Assembly: GCA_020344295.1 (NCBI GenBank)
Contig: CP070819.1
Location: 873,310-878,525 of the forward strand
Direction of reading: 5' to 3'
Source: Dehalococcoidia bacterium
GTDB lineage: Bacteria > Chloroflexota > Dehalococcoidia > SZUA-161
Length of the DNA stretch: 5,216 nucleotides
Shown here: positions 1 through 5,216 of the stretch, one piece after another
Layout of the letters: every line of letters starts with the position of its first letter
How positions within the stretch are numbered: the first letter of the stretch is position 1
Translations under genes and position numbers: made by a program
The notes under the pieces: generated by a model
The model's input: only the letters and a program-made list of their open reading frames with translations
Database searches by the model: none
Told to the model about the DNA's origin: nothing

Positions 1-107
1 ATAGAAGGAAATAACACTTCTCTGAATGTATATGCGCGGATGAATAGTATAACAAGTGATAAAGTGAGTAGAATGAGATATCCATGTTTAAATATGAAGT
101 CTTTCAT
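1..107 (-). CDS. N-terminus of a probable membrane protein, cut by the left edge
   Basis: An open frame starts at ATG (105-107) and stays open for 35 codons to the window edge. It begins MKDFIFKHGY and continues with a leucine/isoleucine-rich segment at about residues 10-23 (LILLTLSLVILFI), then RAYTFREVLFPS. A short basic N-terminus, one membrane helix and then an aromatic/arginine loop is how many polytopic envelope proteins begin, including GT39/GT83 and STT3-like lipid-linked glycosyltransferases, but too little is visible to name the family. It starts 41 bases after the BrkB stop on the same strand, so it is likely the next gene in that transcript. No Shine-Dalgarno sequence is visible; the region just upstream holds a perfect 12-base palindrome. 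The frame is short and AT-rich, so chance cannot be excluded. Confidence 0.5.
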   Translation of the reverse strand, partial: MKDFIFKHGYLILLTLSLVILFIRAYTFREVLFPS

Positions 108-117
108 AGTTATTTAC

Positions 118-129
118 AGAACTAGTTCT
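118..129. repeat. Perfect 12-base palindrome between BrkB and the left-edge gene
   Basis: The sequence AGAACTAGTTCT reads the same on both strands. It lies in the 41-base gap after the BrkB stop and ends 10 bases before the ATG of the left-edge gene. An alternative pairing joins ACAGA (116-120) with TCTGT (134-138). On the transcribed (minus) strand no run of T follows, so it is not a typical intrinsic terminator. It could be an operator half-site pair, a small RNA hairpin near the start codon, or chance. Confidence 0.3.
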
Positions 130-148
130 TCGGTCTGTTCCCTATTTC

Positions 149-1081
149 TTAGTTGGATATTAAGCTTTCCTCTCCCCGCATCTTTCCGTACTCCGAACTT
201 ATCTCTGCTCCCAATATGAGTGTGAAGGCCGAAATATATACCCATAGAAGAAAGACTATTACCGATCCAACAGAGCCATAAATTGACTCGTATCGTGCAA
301 AATTCTGCAGGTAGAAGATAAATATTGTTTTGGCAATTTCAAACACAATACCTGCTGCCAACGCTCCTGGCCATACGAATTTCCACCGCGTTTTAGTATT
401 GGGAACGAATTTATAGAGAACTAATAGAATTACTATACTTGTTACAAAACCGAAAAGCCTTGCTCCAATATCGTAAGCAGTGCTTACTACAGGATTATCG
501 AGTCCTTCTAATATTGAGAATGCACTAGTTGAAGCGATTGATAGCAGAAATAGTACTCCAACTCCTAATGACATCATGATTTCGCCAAATTTTCTTCTAT
601 AGTAAGGTCCATATTCGCGTAGACCCCATATCCTGTTAAGTGTCTGCCGCATTGAACCGAAAAAAAAACTTGAGGACCATAACAATAGGATTAGACTAAT
701 AGCACCAATGGTACCTCTGTGGCTTATAATCTCAGGTATATTTGCTTCTAAAATCTCGGCAGCTCCTGGAAGGTTTCGCTCAAAAAAAGCTAGAAGTTCC
801 TCTTGTACATTTTCGGATGGCAAGAATATTCCCAAGATTGCCACAAGCCCCAGTATCAGGGGAAACACCGAGAGAATGGCATAGTAGGCTAAACTTGCAG
901 CCCTCTGTGATACTTCGTCCTCGCCCAGTTCACGAAACGTTCGGGCCATTAAGCGAAGATAGAAAAACTGGTTAAGCCAGTCTCTAGCTTGAAGTGCAAG
1001 CTGAACAACTGGATTCAACACGTTACGAAGTCGGTTAAATATATTATTCCGCATCGTAATAATGAAATTGAGGGTGCGCAT
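149..1081 (-). CDS. YihY/BrkB family (UPF0761) integral membrane protein
   Basis: This 310-residue protein belongs to the YihY/virulence-factor-BrkB family of inner-membrane proteins, whose molecular function is unsettled; the old ribonuclease BN label for E. coli YihY was an error. Family marks are visible in order: AASLAYYAILSVFPLILG (61-78), the W-S-S-S-F-F-F...LNRIWG stretch (135-153), YYRRKFGEIMMSLG (160-173), LYKFVPNTKTRWKFVWPGAL (222-241), and the C-terminal YGSVGSVIVFLLWVYISAF...LGAEI (268-294). Six membrane segments are expected at about 64-87, 123-146, 168-190, 208-226, 236-257 and 270-293. Length is normal for the family and the frame is intact. The start at 1081 is preferred over Met10 because a purine-rich GAGGGTGGG lies 6 bases upstream (1088-1096), whereas nothing similar precedes Met10. 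A sigma-70-like promoter sits about 60 bases upstream, so it probably starts its own transcript. It is AT-rich compared with the genes to its right. Confidence 0.93.
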   Translation of the reverse strand: MRTLNFIITMRNNIFNRLRNVLNPVVQLALQARDWLNQFFYLRLMARTFRELGEDEVSQRAASLAYYAILSVFPLILGLVAILGIFLPSENVQEELLAFFERNLPGAAEILEANIPEIISHRGTIGAISLILLLWSSSFFFGSMRQTLNRIWGLREYGPYYRRKFGEIMMSLGVGVLFLLSIASTSAFSILEGLDNPVVSTAYDIGARLFGFVTSIVILLVLYKFVPNTKTRWKFVWPGALAAGIVFEIAKTIFIFYLQNFARYESIYGSVGSVIVFLLWVYISAFTLILGAEISSEYGKMRGEESLISN

Positions 1082-1142
1082 AATATACCCACCCTCAACT
1101 GCCTACCTCTACTATCGCGATTCCCCGTTCAGCAGTGTAAGC

Positions 1143-1170
1143 ATGATATATAACAATATGGAAAAGTCAA
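1143..1170 (-). promoter_or_regulatory. Sigma-70-like promoter for the BrkB gene
   Basis: Read on the minus strand there is a -35 box TTGACT (1165-1170, 5 of 6 matches to TTGACA), a 16-base AT-rich spacer, and a -10 box TATCAT (1143-1148, 5 of 6 matches to TATAAT). A transcript starting near 1136 would have a leader of about 55 bases before the BrkB ATG, including the GAGGGTGGG ribosome binding site. The -35 box begins one base after the stop codon of the small upstream frame, so it lies in a true intergenic position. This is a pattern match only; AT-rich DNA gives such matches by chance, although its placement is right. Confidence 0.5.
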
Positions 1171-1171
1171 G

Positions 1172-1294
1172 TTATGAAAACTCATATGATATACGAAAAA
1201 CAACATACTTTATTATCCCATATACCACTGCTAACAAGGTTAAGGACAAGAAGACAGTCGCCACAATCGAAAGTGCTTTATAAGATTCTTTCAT
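1172..1294 (-). CDS. Small single-pass membrane peptide, 40 residues, unrecognised
   Basis: An ATG (1292-1294) opens a 40-codon frame ending in TAA (1172-1174). The peptide starts MKESYKALS, has a clear hydrophobic helix at about residues 9-28 (IVATVFLSLTLLAVVYGII), and ends KYVVFRISYEFS. A short basic head, one membrane span and a short basic tail are typical of bacterial small membrane proteins that tune a larger transporter or envelope enzyme. I do not recognise a family. It lies 26 bases after the GH130 stop on the same strand and ends just before the BrkB promoter, filling the gap neatly, which suggests it is the last gene of the antiporter-GH130 transcript. An in-frame TGA six codons upstream fixes the start at this ATG or later. 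Against it: no Shine-Dalgarno sequence is visible, and a hydrophobic frame of this size can arise by chance in AT-rich DNA. A competing 73-codon frame on the opposite strand looks less convincing. Confidence 0.45.
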   Translation of the reverse strand: MKESYKALSIVATVFLSLTLLAVVYGIIKYVVFRISYEFS

Positions 1295-1320
1295 GGCAAT
1301 TTCGTGATATCATACTATGC

Positions 1321-2271
1321 TCATGAACTGTGCGTTTTTAGCCAGCCAAGTACATCCGATATATTTGCAGTAGCTAGTGCCATGCACTTATCTGCCGCGC
1401 CATAATACAACTTTATTTCATCTCCTTCCAAAACCCAGCCGCAGGGAAAAACAACCTTGTCTACATCGCCTGATACTTCATATGCTTCCTCGGGCCCGAA
1501 AACCCATTCATCTGATCGTGCGATAAGTCTGCGTGGATCATTCAGATCGAGAAGGGCAAGGCCAAGCCTGTAGATTACGCCACTTGGCGTAGTCCTCACG
1601 CCATGGTAAAGTATTAACCAACCCTCGGTAGTCCTCAGAGGCGGTGGCGATAAGCCAACTTTATTGGCATCCCACCAGCCTCCTCGTCTGGCTGGTATCA
1701 GGATTTGATGATCGCCCCAGTGCTTAAGGTCCGGGGAGAAGGTTATCCATATGTGAGCCAAAGTGTATGGATGGGCAGAGACCGGCCGGTGAATCATCGC
1801 CCAGCGTCCATCGAATTGAACGGGGAACAGGGCCGCATCCTTATCCTCTGGAGGCAACACCGGTCCACGGCGCTCGAAGTGCTTGAAATCGGTGGTAACA
1901 GCCAGTGAGACCAGAGGCCCGCCTTCGGAATATGCTGTATAGGTAACTGCCCAGAGCTCACTCTCTTCAAGGCACGTTATTCTGGGATCTTCTATACCCC
2001 AGAGTTCCTCTGGATTAGTATCCGGGCTGGGCAACATGGTAGGCTGCGAATCGATGCGCCAATCACTGATGCCATCGGTGCTTCGGGCTACCGTGAAGTG
2101 TGACATGCCACGTCTATCCTCAACTCTCATCAGCAGAATAGTCTCATCGCCCACTTTAGTAGCGCCTGCATTGAATACCGAATTGGCCATATAGGGAAAA
2201 TCATCTACAGAAATAATGGGATTGCTTTGGTATCTATGGAAGATCTCTTCAGTCGCATAGTTTCTAATCAT
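1321..2271 (-). CDS. GH130 family mannoside phosphorylase/glycosidase
   Basis: This 316-residue cytosolic enzyme (no signal peptide) has the five-bladed beta-propeller signature of glycoside hydrolase family 130, which cleaves beta-mannosides, mostly by phosphorolysis to mannose 1-phosphate and in some members by hydrolysis. Visible family blocks in order: NSVFNAGATKVG (30-41), LLMRVEDRRG (46-55), VARSTDG (61-67), GIEDPRIT (92-99) with the conserved acidic Asp95 and Arg97, KDAALFP (144-150), HRPV (161-164), IWITFSPDLKHWG (174-186), WWDANKVGLSPPPLRTTEGW (199-218), LYHGV (221-225), YRLGLALLDLNDP (234-246) and the final VVFPCG...YYGAADK blade (273-295). The basic residues around HRP and MRVEDRR fit the phosphate-binding side of phosphorylases, but substrate (beta-1,2- versus beta-1,4-mannoside, or other) and phosphorylase versus hydrolase cannot be settled by eye. 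The start overlaps the antiporter end by 8 bases and uses an AAGGAGG site inside it, so the two are translationally coupled. Confidence 0.9.
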   Translation of the reverse strand: MIRNYATEEIFHRYQSNPIISVDDFPYMANSVFNAGATKVGDETILLMRVEDRRGMSHFTVARSTDGISDWRIDSQPTMLPSPDTNPEELWGIEDPRITCLEESELWAVTYTAYSEGGPLVSLAVTTDFKHFERRGPVLPPEDKDAALFPVQFDGRWAMIHRPVSAHPYTLAHIWITFSPDLKHWGDHQILIPARRGGWWDANKVGLSPPPLRTTEGWLILYHGVRTTPSGVIYRLGLALLDLNDPRRLIARSDEWVFGPEEAYEVSGDVDKVVFPCGWVLEGDEIKLYYGAADKCMALATANISDVLGWLKTHSS

Positions 2272-4141
2272 GTTTCCTCCTTAATATATTTCTGATTGCC
2301 CTTGATAAGCTGTAAAAAAACTGTCCTACTAACTTCATCCTGCCTTTGTAAGTGTCTATGGGCGAAACATGGTGATAATCAGGCTCATGTCCCAGCATGA
2401 CACGAGAGAAATTCCTCTCCACCTCTTTGTGGATATGTCTTATAGAACTGATTACCATGTACAGAATGAGTGCGATCATGAATAAAGGCATTGCGATCGC
2501 ATAAGAGCCGATTGAGAATAGACTGGAGAAAAAGGGAATAAACCAGAGTAAGACGAATATGGATAGTATGATCAGCAGGCTGTCCCTGAGGATAATCCGA
2601 ATAGCGTTGCGTTCCCACATTTTAGCCGACTTCCTACGCTTCAGTACATAGATGCTGGATTGGTCGAAGACCGTTCGAATGTTATGCCATATGGATAAAA
2701 ATGAAGGTACGCATAGTGTTAGTAAAATGAAGCCAAACACCAGTCCGATAATATCATCACGAATTCCATCTAGGAACGTTAGATTCTGGACAAAGTGAAG
2801 CGACAAAGTTCCAATACTGATTATTACGGCGACAATTAGCATATTAACGGAAATAATCCTGATGGAATGCTTGATCGTCTGTGCAACACGGCTGTTACTG
2901 GCCAGTGTAGAGCGTGTAGCTTGAAGCCAGTCTGCGATCCGCGCGGCGTACAGCTTTAGCTGCGCTGGAGCCCGCCGGTCCAGCAAATCAGCGGCATTAC
3001 CCGATGATCTTGTTGCGAAAGGTGCTAATAATGATGTTATAGCGGTGGCAACGGCAATCACGGGATATAGCGGTGCGGTGACCACAGCACGGTCTACTCC
3101 CAGCTTGGCGATCGCTAGCGAGAACTCTCCCATCTGGGGCATTCCGGTTCCGACCTCCAAAGCAGTCTTGTAATTGTATCCCGTGAAAAAGGTAGCAATT
3201 GTGTTACTGAACATCTTGCCGATCATGAAGACTCCGGCGACAATGATTCCATATACAATGAAATCAGCGAAATCATTGACATTTATTAACATGCCAATAG
3301 TTACGAAGAATATGGCAGCAAACATGTCTCGAATAGGCACTACAACTTCGGTGATTTCTTCGGAATGTTCACTGTCGCCGATAAGCGCTCCCATTATGAA
3401 AGCACCTGCTGCAACGGATAATCCGGAATATTCACCGATGAGCGCCATGGCAAAGCACAGGCCTAAACTGATTATCAATAATGTTTCCCTGGATTGAATA
3501 TGATGGACGAATCTGATCAGTTTGGGCACAATTAAGGTCCCCAGAGTTAGTGAGGCAGCAATAAAGACTATCAATCGTAGAATCAGAGATCCTATATCCC
3601 CGAGATCTGCAGTGCCGGTAGTGGCAATACCTGAGAGCAGCGTAAGAAGGATTACAGCGGCGAAGTCCTCGACAACCAGGATTCCCACGATAAGCCTAGT
3701 TGATTGGCGATCTATTCTCCCCAGGTCTCGTAGAATCTTAACAATGATGGCCGAACTGCTAATATGCAGGGCAGCACCGAGGAATATTGAGTCCATCCTT
3801 GACCAGCCCATGAGTTGCCCCATACCATAGCCGATAGAGATCATAGTCAGAATCTCGACTACCCCGATAATCAACACTGCGAGACCGATCTGGCGTATTT
3901 TGCTCCAACTGAACTCAAGACCCAGTCCAAAAAGCAGTAGAATTAAGCCCAGATCAGCGAGCAGGCTAATGGTGTGAATATCAGTCACGGGTGGGTTAGG
4001 CAGGGTGTAGGGACCGATCAGCAGTCCTGCTATTAAATAACCGAGGATCGGAGGCTGACGCAGCCTGCGGAACAGCAGAGTCATGGCGCCGGCTACCGTC
4101 ATTATGATAGCGAAATCTTTGACCAAAGTGATCTCTTCCAT
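2264..4141 (-). CDS. Kef-type (CPA2) cation:proton antiporter with extra C-terminal membrane domain
   Basis: This 625-residue inner-membrane protein exchanges monovalent cations (K+ or Na+) for protons by family membership. The Na+/H+ exchanger domain covers about residues 8-376, with 12-13 membrane segments. Signature blocks: RQPPILGYLIAGLLIGP (28-44), LGLILLLFGLGLEFSW (64-79), LHISSSAIIVKILRDLG (125-141), VVEDFAAVILL (156-166) with the ion-binding pair Glu158-Asp159, LSVAAGAFIMGALIGDSEHS (241-260), FFVTIGMLI (278-286) and GTGMPQMGEFSLAIAKLG (331-348). KefB/KefC have a cytosolic TrkA-N Rossmann domain next; none is present here. Instead a polar linker (about 377-428) leads to four more predicted helices (about 429-450, 463-483, 517-537, 546-566) and a basic tail ending RRKHD. 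It is therefore unlikely to be gated by NAD(H) or glutathione adducts in the KefC way. An in-frame TGA upstream supports the ATG at 4141; its ribosome site (GGTAGG, close to the ATG) is weak. GH130 overlaps its end by 8 bases. Confidence 0.92.
   Translation of the reverse strand: MEEITLVKDFAIIMTVAGAMTLLFRRLRQPPILGYLIAGLLIGPYTLPNPPVTDIHTISLLADLGLILLLFGLGLEFSWSKIRQIGLAVLIIGVVEILTMISIGYGMGQLMGWSRMDSIFLGAALHISSSAIIVKILRDLGRIDRQSTRLIVGILVVEDFAAVILLTLLSGIATTGTADLGDIGSLILRLIVFIAASLTLGTLIVPKLIRFVHHIQSRETLLIISLGLCFAMALIGEYSGLSVAAGAFIMGALIGDSEHSEEITEVVVPIRDMFAAIFFVTIGMLINVNDFADFIVYGIIVAGVFMIGKMFSNTIATFFTGYNYKTALEVGTGMPQMGEFSLAIAKLGVDRAVVTAPLYPVIAVATAITSLLAPFATRSSGNAADLLDRRAPAQLKLYAARIADWLQATRSTLASNSRVAQTIKHSIRIISVNMLIVAVIISIGTLSLHFVQNLTFLDGIRDDIIGLVFGFILLTLCVPSFLSIWHNIRTVFDQSSIYVLKRRKSAKMWERNAIRIILRDSLLIILSIFVLLWFIPFFSSLFSIGSYAIAMPLFMIALILYMVISSIRHIHKEVERNFSRVMLGHEPDYHHVSPIDTYKGRMKLVGQFFYSLSRAIRNILRRKHD
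2276..2282 (-). promoter_or_regulatory. Strong ribosome binding site of GH130, inside the antiporter gene
   Basis: On the minus strand AAGGAGG, a near-perfect anti-16S match, lies 4 bases before the GH130 ATG (2269-2271). It encodes part of the antiporter's last residues (L-R-R-K-H-D then TAG at 2264-2266). It confirms the GH130 start and indicates that ribosomes finishing the antiporter can re-initiate on GH130. Confidence 0.85.
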
Positions 4142-4368
4142 AATCCTACCGTAGCTATGAACTACTATTCACAGTATTTCTTCCTTCATTACGCGGGAAT
4201 AAGCTATTAGGCTACCAAGCTAAAGGGCGCTTTTTTTGTCTTAACAAGGGACCCATGTATAAAACATACAACTGTTAATCAGAGAAGGTAGAGTAATTCA
4301 TTTACGGATATTTGCGGTGAATGTGTATGTGTAATCCGCATAAAAGCATAATACTGACGGAAGCTTCA
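4142..4368. other. 227-bp spacer upstream of the antiporter
   Basis: This spacer should hold the antiporter promoter and the end of the hydrolase transcript, but neither is clear. On the minus strand the best promoter candidate (TTGTTA, 17 bases, TTTAGC) is poor. A run of seven T (4231-4237) lies on the plus strand, so it reads as A on the transcribed strand and cannot end the hydrolase message. Short inverted repeats are present: TGCGG (4313-4317) with CCGCA (4336-4340), and TGTAT with ATACA around 4256-4270. Both stems are only 5 bp and are not followed by T on the minus strand. No convincing small reading frame was found on either strand; the longest minus-strand frame checked is about 20 codons and has no ribosome binding site. 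Confidence 0.5.
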
Positions 4369-5216
4369 TCAAACAATATGCTTATGGAAAAATCGGGAGA
4401 CTCGGGCGACGTACTCGTCCCGCTTCTTACGGTATACGTTTACATGCTCAGCACGCGGTACGATCCATATCCTGTCCTCTGGGTTATCGGAGATATTATG
4501 AAGCACCAAGGTCTCTTCAACAGGTATCACCGGATCATCCTCTCCGTGAATAAAGAATATAGGCTGGTCTACCTGTTCCACTACCTGAGCCGGTCGCACC
4601 TTGCTGAAATCCGCCTTGAAGAAAATGCGCCCGGCGAATGCAACAAATATGGCGAACCATGAGGGGAGACGGAAAGATCCGATGTACAGGTTCTGCAGTT
4701 CCAACATATAGTCCATGAACCCACTGTCGCTCACCACTGCCGGAATGCGGGGCTCCTGGGCAGCCACCAGAAGCGCCACCCCAGCCCCCAGTGAGAATCC
4801 CAACAGTCCGATACGCTCCACTGGAATTCCGCGCCCGGTTACATAATCGATGGCACCGAATACGTCCCATTGTTCCCGGTCGCCCTCCGAACTGCGGTCT
4901 CCCTCCGATTTTCCGCGAGCCCGGAAATCAAACAGAAATACGCTGAAACCACGTTCAAACAGGTCTCTTCCCAGCCGCAGGGCCCTGATCTCCTGGCTGT
5001 TTCTATGGTGCTCGGTGCCCTGGATCAGAACAATGCACCGGTCGTCTGCAGCAGTTGGCAGGTACCAGCCGCTCAGGGAGACTCCGTCGCCCCTGCTGGG
5101 GAAGGTAACATCTTCCCAGGGAAGACCCAACCAGTGGGGGTGACCGGTCACGGGCACCCGTTCTACCTGGGTTATTTTATGAGCTACCAGAGCGGCATAA
5201 GTGAAAATGGTCAATA
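4369..5216 (-). CDS. Alpha/beta hydrolase, N-terminus cut by the right edge
   Basis: This is a serine hydrolase of the alpha/beta fold (esterase or peptidase-like; substrate unknown). Residues are numbered from the TTG codon at 5214, the first possible visible start. The frame is still open at the edge and no ribosome site is visible, so the true start probably lies outside the window. The catalytic set is complete: nucleophile elbow GFSLG (139-143, Ser141), acid in HGEDDPVIP (223-231, probably Asp227) and His257 in RAEHVNVY. An oxyanion-loop stretch VLIQGTEHHRNS (62-73) and strand VFLFDFRARGKSEG (92-105) also fit. The visible N-terminus TIFTYAALVAHKIT resembles the end of an N-terminal membrane anchor, as in many hydrolases that read GLPWEDVTFPS...LSGWYLP at this point (here 30-53). 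It could act at the membrane or envelope. A polar insertion-like SSEGDREQWD (108-117) is normal for the group. The gene is clearly more GC-rich than those to its left. It is co-oriented with the antiporter but 227 bases away, so it is probably not in the same operon. Confidence 0.9.
   Translation of the reverse strand, partial: LTIFTYAALVAHKITQVERVPVTGHPHWLGLPWEDVTFPSRGDGVSLSGWYLPTAADDRCIVLIQGTEHHRNSQEIRALRLGRDLFERGFSVFLFDFRARGKSEGDRSSEGDREQWDVFGAIDYVTGRGIPVERIGLLGFSLGAGVALLVAAQEPRIPAVVSDSGFMDYMLELQNLYIGSFRLPSWFAIFVAFAGRIFFKADFSKVRPAQVVEQVDQPIFFIHGEDDPVIPVEETLVLHNISDNPEDRIWIVPRAEHVNVYRKKRDEYVARVSRFFHKHIV

Noticed and set aside
1062..1283. Plus-strand frame of 73 codons between BrkB and GH130
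   Set aside because: It is antisense to all neighbours, starts inside the BrkB coding region without a ribosome binding site, has a low-complexity polar/tyrosine-rich product, and overlaps both the proposed promoter and the more protein-like small frame on the minus strand.
1240..1320. Possible terminator after GH130 (CGAAA...TTTCG and TTCATG...CATGAA pairings)
   Set aside because: The stems are short or have large loops, no T run follows on the minus strand, and the region is better explained by the small reading frame.
3174..3830. Plus-strand frames of 107 and 102 codons within the antiporter
   Set aside because: They are antisense shadows of conserved antiporter helices; repetitive Met/Ile/Pro-rich products of this kind are typical of reverse-complemented membrane-protein codons.
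4217..4240. Possible intrinsic terminator with a seven-T run
   Set aside because: The T run is on the plus strand, where no gene lies upstream to be terminated, and the stem (AAGC/GCTT or AAAG/CTTT) is only 4 bp. On the transcribed strand the run is A.
4321..4662. Plus-strand frame of 113 codons overlapping the hydrolase 3' end
   Set aside because: Most of it is antisense to the well-supported hydrolase. The product has no recognisable motif and no ribosome binding site is visible.
4535..4870. Minus-strand frame of 111 codons inside the hydrolase
   Set aside because: It is an alternative frame of the hydrolase, whose own frame carries the complete catalytic triad.

Overview
The window is a stretch of single-orientation bacterial chromosome. 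Every gene I can support lies on the minus strand, so transcription runs from right (5216) to left (1). No tRNA, rRNA, CRISPR array, transposase, integrase or attachment site was seen. The genes look chromosomal and mostly household or envelope related. Bacterial status is suggested by a good sigma-70-type promoter, a strong AAGGAGG ribosome binding site and a YihY/BrkB family protein. The taxon cannot be fixed from the sequence. A Chloroflexota-like (Dehalococcoidia-like) or similar environmental bacterium is only a weak guess from the mix of families.

Layout in reading order (right to left). An alpha/beta hydrolase (4369 to the right edge) is cut at its N-terminus by the window. A 227-bp spacer with no convincing promoter or terminator follows. 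Next comes a 625-residue Kef-type (CPA2) cation:proton antiporter (2264-4141) that lacks the usual nucleotide-binding domain and instead carries a second hydrophobic domain at its C-terminus. Its last codons contain the ribosome binding site of a GH130-family mannoside phosphorylase/glycosidase (1321-2271), and the two genes overlap by 8 nt, so they are almost certainly co-transcribed and translationally coupled. Twenty-six bases further on is a 40-codon reading frame for a single-pass membrane peptide (1172-1294). It ends one base before a sigma-70-like promoter (1143-1170) that should drive a YihY/BrkB-family membrane protein (149-1081). A further reading frame (1-107) starts 41 bases after BrkB and runs off the left edge. 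It begins like a polytopic membrane protein.

How the genes fit together: four of the six products are predicted membrane proteins or membrane peptides, and the hydrolase may be anchored too. The antiporter/GH130 pair is the one firm functional unit by gene structure, joining monovalent-cation/proton exchange with phosphorolysis or hydrolysis of mannosides. One could imagine a link to compatible-solute or manno-oligosaccharide turnover under ionic stress, but this is inference. Base composition changes strongly across the window: the hydrolase at the right is GC-rich (a 60-base block at 4741-4800 has 42 G+C), while BrkB at the left is AT-rich (421-480 has 21 G+C).

I see no evidence of a defence system or other clearly new multi-gene system. 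The items most worth a second look are the unannotated 40-residue membrane peptide, the antiporter's unusual C-terminal membrane domain, and the coupled antiporter/GH130 pair.
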